From Batkoa obscura (Eukaryota > Entomophthoromycota > Entomophthoromycetes > Entomophthorales > Batkoaceae): a stretch of 64,000 nucleotides of DNA. Below are positions 57,340 through 64,000 of the stretch, piece after piece. Numbering within the stretch: the first letter of the stretch is position 1; every line of letters starts with the position of its first letter. Made by a program: the position numbers and the translations under genes. Location of the stretch: positions 1 through 64,000 of the forward strand of contig JASVEC010000082.1 in NCBI GenBank assembly GCA_030770535.1, read 5' to 3'. The notes beneath the pieces were generated by a model, which did not search any database, was not told where the DNA came from, and worked only from the letters and a program-made list of their open reading frames with translations.

Positions 57340-58213
57340 ATGTATTTAAGATCTAGTAGCAATTCAGCTAACTTGTAGTATAAACTATAATAGAATGATT
57401 TAGAACTGTGTCCGAGTACTTTTGTTTTAACAAAAAATTTGATTTTATAGAATTTTAAGCAAAGTTTTTAAAATACAAAATACAAAATACAAAATATTTA
57501 AAAATTTGATAAAATAATGAAACTAATTTAGACATCCCCATATATTGTTATTTTGATCTTTTATCACACTCCTGTATACAGAGTACCAATCTAATTTAGT
57601 GTTTGAATAACAGACGTTTTACTTATCAAAATAGAAGGTTTATGTCAATATAATCATAGTCCATTTTATTTAAAAAAAAAATGAGTTTCAAAAATAAGTT
57701 TCAAAAATAAGTTTCATGTACTAAACTAATTATGTATACTATTAGTTTAATGTAACATTTAATTGACACTACTCGTTGATAATCTATCTTGCTAGAAATT
57801 TAAGTAAAATAGAAAACTATCAAAAAATAAGAGATTAATTATAAAGTATATTATTATTACTTTGTACAGTTTTCATTATGAGCCCAATTACAATTTCAAA
57901 TTTGATATTGGAAATCATATCATTAGAAAAATTTTAATATTGATACATGAATTAATTAATTAATCGTACATTATAACTATAATAATAATCAAAATAGTAA
58001 ACATTCTATAAATTAAAGTCAAAATCGAATATATTTATATTATAGTATATAAAGTATCTTTTTGACTATAGGCTAATTATTTATACTATATTTATTACCA
58101 TTATATTTCAATGCATCCATTACCACATATATTATTATTTTTTATAAAAGTATTATCATTTGCTTGACATATTTAAATATATAATTTTTAGAGGGCATTA
58201 TAGAATAATAATA

Positions 58214-58428
58214 ATTGGTGGTGTTTTTTTTGGGTTTATCACTTTTCCATTTTTAAGCGCTATTTGAGTGAGAAATTTATTAGTAAAATTCTTAAACACA
58301 AAAATACATCCCCATATGCTTTTTTTAAAAATTGGGGATGTATTTTTGTGTTTAAGAATTTTACTAATAAATTTCTCACTCAAATAGCGCTTAAAAATGG
58401 AAAAAATAATGAAAAAAAACACTCCCAT
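58214..58428. mobile_element. Two full MITEs in inverted, head-in arrangement
   Basis: Left copy 58214-58314 (minus), right copy 58333-58428 (plus), 18-bp spacer. Their GGGGATG ends face each other, and the copies are almost perfect reverse complements over about 95 bp, so any transcript across them would form a long, nearly perfect hairpin. Confidence 0.85.
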
Positions 58429-58913
58429 ATGGTATCGAGTTACTTGCCCATTATCATGGCGATTATAACAGGTTTTTGAAATGATTAAACCTTGCTTTTC
58501 TTTATATGGTTAGAATGAGTCAAAAATTAAACTTTATTTAACTATAAAGCAGAATAATTGATTTTATAACAAATCCCTATTCTGATATCACTATGCAATT
58601 TATTCACCATAAAATTATATCCAGCATGAATAGATTACATTATAAAGCGTTGCATATGGAATATTTCAATCTTCATAATATAGGAATTTACATTTAAAGT
58701 AATAAAAGATGATGGGTAACGCGTTAAATTGAGAAACACCCAAAAAGAAAGTTACCTCTTTTTAAGCAGTCCATTAATTCACTATCGTAAAATATATGAC
58801 TAAAATTGATATTATTCAAAAGAATCAAATTATGAACTATATAGTATAACACATAATATCACACATGATTTATCTTTAAGCATCAAAATCGTCATCTTAT
58901 ATTATCCACCTCC

Positions 58914-58931
58914 AAAAAATAGTATAAATAG
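58914..58931 (+). promoter_or_regulatory. TATA-type promoter motif of peptide gene 5
   Basis: AAAAAATAGTATAAATAG, 114-131 bp upstream of the ATG at 59045; the same motif and distance as in the minus-strand members. Confidence 0.65.
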
Positions 58932-59044
58932 TGTATTGAGTCGTCCCCAAAGTTTAATAAAATTGATTTTCTCATTATAACAGGTAAACGTTTAGTTATA
59001 AACATTATAAAAGTACTGACAGTCATATCTTTTAGAATATAAAA

Positions 59045-59254
59045 ATGCATAACGGTTTCAAGTTATTAGTAGCTCTTTTCTTCGTCCTCTATGTAGCTGG
59101 TTCAGATATCTGTAGAAGATGTACTGTTAAAACTGGACAATGTCTTATTGATCAAGATTGCTTGAACATTTGTAGTTGGGAAAACAGAAGTCCAAAGTAT
59201 GGTCTTAATGGAGATTGTGACTGGGGTAGATGCTGCTGTGGTGCAGACTGCTAA
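59045..59254 (+). CDS. Secreted 10-cysteine peptide, family member 5
   Basis: 69 aa, ATG at 59045. Signal peptide MHNGFKLLVALFFVLYVAGS, mature DICRRCTVKTGQC, DQDCLNICSWENRSPKYGLN, GDCDWGRCCCGADC; all ten cysteines in the family spacing. Closest to members 2 and 3 but with changes concentrated in the x14 loop (SWENRSPKYGLNGD against DWNHRSDRWGLNGD), while the cysteine frame and the GDCDWG turn are fixed. It lies on the opposite strand from members 1-4 and between the two inverted transposon copies. Function unknown. Confidence 0.85.
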   Translation: MHNGFKLLVALFFVLYVAGSDICRRCTVKTGQCLIDQDCLNICSWENRSPKYGLNGDCDWGRCCCGADC

Positions 59255-61517
59255 ATTGTACAATGTGATACATTTGTTTGTTTTGATATCTTACAATACT
59301 ATTGTATATGTTACTAAAGTATTTCAATATTAAATTACAAGCCATCTTTTTATTAAATAAAAATCCATGTTTATTAATATGATATTTACTTTAAGGATCG
59401 TTAGTTTTTATAATACACTTGTGGATGTTTTTTTGATTTCATTACCTTTACATCTTTTAAGCGCTATTTGAGTGGAAAGGTTGTTGATAAATTCTTAAAC
59501 AAAAAAACACATGCCCACTTTAAGTTTCTAGATTCCAGATTGCTTTTACTGTTATAGTTAATCTATTATTTGATATTTAAATGTCATTTATTTATCGATG
59601 CTTTATTTTATTAGAAATATAAACCAAAAAATAAAGGATTGACAATAGGCAAAAAGTTGAACCCAAAACATTTTATCACAGCTCTATTTTATGTATTTTT
59701 AATAATAATAACAATTACAGATTCGAATCATTTTGAACTTGAGATTACCAGTTATATTTTCGAAATATATAAATGTATAAAATTATAATTTGATTTGATT
59801 AATAAAATTAGATACAATAATGTCATATCATATAAAGAGTATTTTAAAGTTTAAAACAATTATCTATACTGTGAAGGTTGATATTATATCTTTAGTGCAT
59901 CAATTATAACATAAATTACTATTCTTTGGATTGATTTACGTCCAAGGCTAATTATTTCTGGTTTGATTCAAAAATGTCCCAAAATAAGAAGAGATACAAT
60001 AAAGATAAGATCTTTTTGTATAATTTTGGAATAAAGTTATATTATATTGCTGTTTTTTTTGTCTTTTTATAGCCTGATCATTAGAATTTAACTTGACCTT
60101 AGCAGATTTTTATCTTTAAATTTAGAATTTGATCACAATAGATGAAGTAGCTATAAACAGCTTATTTTTTAAATAAAACTTGAAAGAAAAGGAGGTCACA
60201 AAAAATAAGTAAAACTGGGACAAGGTAAAAGCTACTGAATTAAAGGAGATTTTTTTTACTTGCTTAATTCGGCTTTAGAAAAAAGTTAATCAACACCCAT
60301 TTTATTGTGATTAGTTGTATACCACTAAACTATTTCATTGCTGAGTTAATAAATAACTTAATTGATATCACTTTACTTCTTTTCAATTACTAGGTTTTGT
60401 AGCCTTCACTCTATCTGTACTTTGGTTCTTGATCCAGATTTGACCATAATATATAAAAATTAGCATAAATATTGCTAATTTCTCTTATATTTAATCCTTT
60501 TCCGGTTAAATATATATTTTATTAATATGTTCATTCTACAAATAAATATATTGGTATATTTGATTGTTCTATGTCAATTTACCTTTCTTTGGAATCCGTT
60601 TTTAGCCACTCATCTTTACACTAACGTATAGTATATTATCATAACTTCTTGCTATATAACTATACTTATATATAAGATAACCAGATCCCAAATCGAACGG
60701 TCTAATATCTGGATAGTTATAATAAGTACCACAAATTATATAATATTTAATAACTTTATTATATGGTTAGGCAATAAATCAATTACTGTAAAATTAAAGA
60801 TCAACCCAAAATTTTTTTAACTACGTTTTGGAATTTTCTTCATGACAACCTTTAACCTTCTTTAATTGGTTATAACATCCTTGACTTGTATTTTTACGAA
60901 ATAAAGTTTAACCATTCTTAATTAACTTAAATTGCTTCAACTGATTTATACTAACATTTTCTGTTGATCATTAGATTTTTTTGATTGTTGATTAAAACTA
61001 GTCATCAAATGTTGCGTCATTTAAATAAAACTAAATTGTCAAAAAATGCAAGTCTAAAAATCCGCAATAGATTGAGTCATAAAATGACTAATTATTATAT
61101 TTTCTGCCATTTCCAATATATGAGTTAGTTTAAAGGCTTAGTTTAATTTTTATTCAATATAAATTTTTACTAAAAATTACGAGTTAAGTACAAAGTGCTA
61201 AAAATTGCTTTTTTGCTTAACTTTAAAATTACTTATATAGTAGTATTTTTTTGTCTAGCATTTAGTATTTTTTTCAATATTTACTCTACATAAATTTTGT
61301 CCCTAACTTTAACCGAGCCTTTAAACTTATCTATGTTTATTAAACAATGATAGTCATTGAGTCATTGCCCTTGGGTCATTTAGCCTTTTCTATACTTTTT
61401 AAAGGTATTAATTATAACAGCGATTGATTTTTTTAGCATATAAAAAAATGATGTTGAAATGTGGCACTAAATCTAAGTTTGAGCAACAAGGCTATCAAAC
61501 TAATTATTTGCATTTGA
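59255..61517. other. 2.2-kb intergenic stretch with one MITE
   Basis: Apart from the MITE at 59420-59518 and the promoter region of peptide gene 6, I see no gene or repeat here. Confidence 0.4.
59420..59518 (-). mobile_element. MITE copy, minus orientation
   Basis: Starts TTGTGGATGTTTTTTTGATT, core GCGCTATTTGAGTGGAAAGG, ends AAAAAAACACATGCCCACTT. Confidence 0.7.
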
Positions 61518-61534
61518 GAAAATAGTATAAATAG
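61518..61534 (+). promoter_or_regulatory. TATA-type promoter motif of peptide gene 6
   Basis: GAAAATAGTATAAATAG, 116-132 bp upstream of the ATG at 61650. Confidence 0.65.
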
Positions 61535-61649
61535 AATATATAGGTAGTCATAATACTTATAAACACTTGTATCTATCACTGTAAGAGTAAGTATAATATA
61601 CAAACTAGATTATAAAATATTGACGCTCATTTACTTTAGAATACTTAAA

Positions 61650-61862
61650 ATGATCAACGGACTTAAATTATTATTAGCTCTCTTTTTTATCCTTTCCGTA
61701 ACTGCCGACTCTATCTGTAGAAGATGTAATGTTAGAGCTGGAGGTTTATGTGTTGCTGATTATGAATGTGGAAATGCTTGCCATCAATATCCTGCAAGTT
61801 CACGATGGGGTATTAATGGAGATTGTGATTGGGGTTTTTGCTGCTGTGGTGATGATTGTTGA
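61650..61862 (+). CDS. Secreted 10-cysteine peptide, family member 6
   Basis: 70 aa, taking the ATG at 61650 (MINGLKLLLALFFILSVTAD); an upstream in-frame extension to 61620 has no ATG and would place charged residues before the signal peptide. The mature part SICRRCNVRAGGLC, YECGNACHQYPASSRWGING, DCDWGFCCCGDDC has ten cysteines and one extra residue in the second loop (x7 instead of x6). The mature region is the close relative of the chimeric copy at 51843-52059. The loop HQYPASSRWGINGD also resembles member 1 (HQYAVSPRWGINGD), so members 1, 4 and 6 form one subgroup and 2, 3 and 5 another. Confidence 0.85.
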   Translation: MINGLKLLLALFFILSVTADSICRRCNVRAGGLCVADYECGNACHQYPASSRWGINGDCDWGFCCCGDDC

Positions 61863-62283
61863 ATTATTCAAAGTAAAGCATATGCCTATTTCAATATTAT
61901 ATGATGCTTTGTGTATGATATTAGCCTATTTTAGTACTGAGTTATGAACCATTGTATTTTATCGAAATAAATGATTACACTAATTATAATGATATATAAG
62001 TTAGTTCAAATAATATTTAAGTTTAATACTAAATTTTCAGCTTTTTAAACTCTAAAGTGGTTTTTATTGATGCAATAAATACAGTTTCCAAATACAGCTA
62101 TTTGTTTACCATTTTCTGTCATTAAACAGCCCAAAAATGAAAGAAAACGTGAGCTATTAGTTAAACGGCCCACTGTATCATTTGTGTACTTTTAATCTTA
62201 TGTTATAACAAATAAAAAAATCCAGAGACTTATTCCTTTGAAGAGCTCAAAAAAAATCTACTGATGTTTTGTTTCACTAAATA
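61863..62283. other. Intergenic, nothing recognised
   Basis: AT-rich spacer between peptide gene 6 and transposon copy B. Confidence 0.35.
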
Positions 62284-62484
62284 TGGGGATGTCTAAATTA
62301 GTTTCATTATTTTATCAAATTTTTAAATATTTTGTATTTTGTATTTTGTATTTTAAAAACTTTGCTTAAAATTCTATAAAATCAAATTTTTTGTTAAAAC
62401 AAAAGTACTCGGACACAGTTCTAAATCATTCTATTATAGTTTATACTACAAGTTAGCTGAATTGCTACTAGATCTTAAATACAT

Positions 62485-62585
62485 ATGGGGATGTATTTTT
62501 GTATTTAAGAATTTTACTGACAATTTTTCCACATAAATAGTGCTTAAAAAATGGAAAAATAATGAAACTAAAAAAAACAGACCCA
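62485..62585 (+). mobile_element. MITE nested in transposon copy B, first site
   Basis: Starts TATGGGGATGTATTTTTGTA, ends AAAAAAAACAGACCCATA; counterpart of 57239-57339. Confidence 0.85.
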
Positions 62586-62796
62586 TATTCTTATAAAACT
62601 TTATTGAGAAATATTTATTATTGACCACTTTATAACCAACATTGGAGATTTGTTATCAAATAAATAAACTATTTTAATGCTATAATTACTTATTAATATA
62701 TTTCTAAGTTAATAAATAACTGCATGGGAGAGAGTGGTTAGCCCCAAAACTATAACTAACCATCACTATGTAGTACAAGTAATATAATAATACTTT

Positions 62797-63260
62797 TGTG
62801 AAATCTAGTACTCAGTGTTTGGAGTCAAGAACAGCTATTGCTGGGTTGACTACACTATAAGTCGAAAGGTCTTAGTTTATATGACTAAGATAGACTTGGG
62901 TTATGAGGAGTACCACGTAATAGGTTACAAGTTATATAAGACAAATAGAATAGACAATACTAATGTAAAATCTATGTAAAATACTATTAAGAAAACTTAG
63001 TGTCTTTATTAAGTGTTCGAGATATCAGGGAATAATTCAGTTAAAAAGCCTCGAACTACTATACTCTGTAAACTCTTTTATACTCTGAAAAGTATAAATA
63101 TCAAAATGAGAGGATAATATTCTTTTGGATGGAGCTAGAAATTCTCATAACAAATCAAACTAAGAACATGGGATTGATTGTCTCTGAACTTGAGAACACA
63201 ACAGCTTAGGCGATTGTTATGCTATAATTAACCATGGGACTGACAAACCGATATTTCACA
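62797..63260 (+). mobile_element. Solo LTR nested in transposon copy B
   Basis: 464 bp, TGTGAAATCTAGTACTC to GATATTTCACA; counterpart of 56564-57027 and about 98% identical to it. It serves as an empty site for the MITE at 53663-53763. A fossil of recent age. Confidence 0.8.
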
Positions 63261-64000
63261 CTTCATTCAAAATCTCTTCTATCTCTGCTTTGTTTTTTAT
63301 TGCTGTATTTATTTTATTTTCAAATAACTTTTTTCTAACTGTATACTGGGCACATACATATATTACATAGATCCATTTTTCTTGCTGGATTTTTGAAATT
63401 AGTTGGTATATATTTAAAAAATGTTGATCTGGCTACTACCTTATCTCTTAAATCATTAAAATATTTACTACATATCATTCCTCTACTTTTATTTAATATA
63501 TATATTATCTGATGAATATTTATTATCCTTATTTTTTTTATTAAACCTTGATAAAATAGTTGAATCATTTAGCAAATATTGTATAACAGTTTCAATTTGC
63601 TCGTCTTTAATTTTTTTTGTATTTTTAATAATAGGTTGTAATGTTGATATTTTATTGTTATTACTTATTTTTGAATAATCATATTGATTTCTATTTATAT
63701 TAAATTCAAAACTTTTACATTTATCAAAAGAATATGGGGCTGTATTTTTGTATTCAAGAGCTTTACTAACAATTTTTTCACTCAAATAGCGCTTAAAGGA
63801 TGGAAAAGCAATGAAGTCAAAAAAAACATCCCCATATACTAAAACTATAGTTAATAATAATGCTGCTTGTTGGTTTTTCTTTCCTGTTTTCCTTAAAGCA
63901 CTAATTTTATACACTGGTTGATTAAGTTTATTATTATTGATAGTAAGCTTTGATAATGTATCTTTTCTTTTTTCGTTTTGTTATAAAATTCTGCAAACCC
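63261..64000 (-). pseudogene. Transposase-like ORF remnant in transposon copy B
   Basis: Minus-strand pieces match copy A: KISALRKTGKKNQQAALLLT before the MITE, then SFDKCKSFEFNINRNQYDYS, KISTLQPIIKNTKKIKDEQI, YLLNDSTILSRF, and in another frame STFFKYIPTNFKNPARKMDL with CNICM. Upstream of the MITE this copy is better preserved than copy A. It is interrupted by the MITE at 63735-63834, changes frame near 63490, and is cut by the LTR at 63260. Not functional; family unassigned. Confidence 0.55.
63735..63834 (+). mobile_element. MITE nested in the transposase-like ORF (copy B)
   Basis: Starts TGGGGCTGTATTTTTGTATT, ends AAAAAAAACATCCCCAT; same insertion site as 55991-56090. The reading frame happens to stay open through it, giving a spurious 141-codon fusion frame. 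Confidence 0.8.

Larger units (their letters stand above)
55447..57540 (-). mobile_element. DNA transposon copy A with nested MITEs and solo LTR
   Basis: About 2.1 kb bounded by inverted ends. The left end reads TGGGGATGTTCAAATCGGTT; the reverse complement of the right end reads TGGGGATGTCTAAATTAGTT. They match over about 22 bp, with only transition differences, and TA lies next to both. The ends share GGGGATGT with the MITE family. Inside are a transposase-like ORF remnant (55690-56560), a MITE (55991-56090), a solo LTR (56564-57027) and a second MITE (57239-57339). Without the inserts the element would be about 1.4 kb. The same arrangement recurs in inverted orientation from 62284 to the window's end. 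Sequences just outside the inner ends differ between copies, consistent with movement as a unit. Confidence 0.75.
57541..59044. other. Spacer with an inverted MITE pair and peptide promoter
   Basis: No supported gene from 57541 to 59044. It holds the MITE pair at 58214-58428 and, near its right end, the promoter of peptide gene 5. Confidence 0.4.
62284..64000 (+). mobile_element. DNA transposon copy B, inverted relative to copy A, cut by the window end
   Basis: Begins TATGGGGATGTCTAAATTAG, the same terminal sequence as the right end of copy A. It carries, in mirrored order, the MITE 62485-62585, the solo LTR 62797-63260, the transposase-like remnant and the MITE 63735-63834. By comparison with copy A it should end about 380 bp beyond this window. 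Identity with copy A is very high over the first kilobase and lower (roughly 85%) from about 63735 to the end. Confidence 0.75.

Noticed and set aside
56039-63914. ORFs such as 57196-57378, 58198-58479 and 62446-62628 recurring with similar sequence
   Set aside because: They are reading frames running through MITE copies and transposon flanks, not genes.

Overview
This window looks like nuclear DNA of an early-diverging, strongly AT-rich fungus. Host genes are split by very short GT-AG introns (about 43-76 bp wherever I could place them). They encode fungal housekeeping proteins (ALG11, Eco1-type acetyltransferase, TAF1 without a bromodomain, RNA polymerase I subunit 2) and fungal-type GPI-anchored wall proteins (Ecm33-like). 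A Cyt-type cytolysin gene and secreted cysteine-rich peptides suggest an insect-associated lineage. My best guess is Entomophthoromycotina near Conidiobolus; this is inference, not a database match.

Layout. 0-5 kb: two small two-exon genes of uncertain function in gene-poor DNA. 7-8.3 kb: a truncated subtilisin-like protease relic running into an 18-copy 21-bp minisatellite. 8.4-12.8 kb: a decayed virus-like or plasmid-like element with a protein-primed family B DNA polymerase (with an OTU-like N-terminal part) and a 540-aa companion. 13.0-16.0 kb: three more intronless genes: a Cyt-like cytolysin with a tandemly duplicated 3' end, a bulb-type lectin and a CREG-like flavin-fold protein. 18.4-20.5 kb: two GPI-anchored surface proteins. 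21.1-26.6 kb: ALG11 and an Eco1-type gene, convergent, then an unknown three-exon gene. 26.6-32.2 kb: gene-empty DNA with MITEs and a solo LTR. 32.2-40.4 kb: TAF1 and RPA135, convergent. 42.2-44.5 kb: a secreted QFGG-repeat protein and a GFA-fold protein.

45.9-61.9 kb is a multigene cluster of about 69-aa secreted peptides sharing a 10-cysteine scaffold (five intact copies, one broken copy, relics). The copies share a TATA-containing promoter block at a near-constant distance from the ATG, and long near-identical flanks show recent duplication and gene conversion. The cluster is riddled with about 100-bp TA-flanked MITEs (some 25 in the window) and solo LTRs of about 464 bp. Near its right end a ~2.1-kb DNA transposon that had already collected two MITEs and a solo LTR is present twice in inverted orientation (55.4-57.5 kb and 62.3 kb to beyond the window), enclosing the last two peptide genes. 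Together the right third looks like a fast-evolving, transposon-rich compartment for secreted peptides, next to a conserved housekeeping block.
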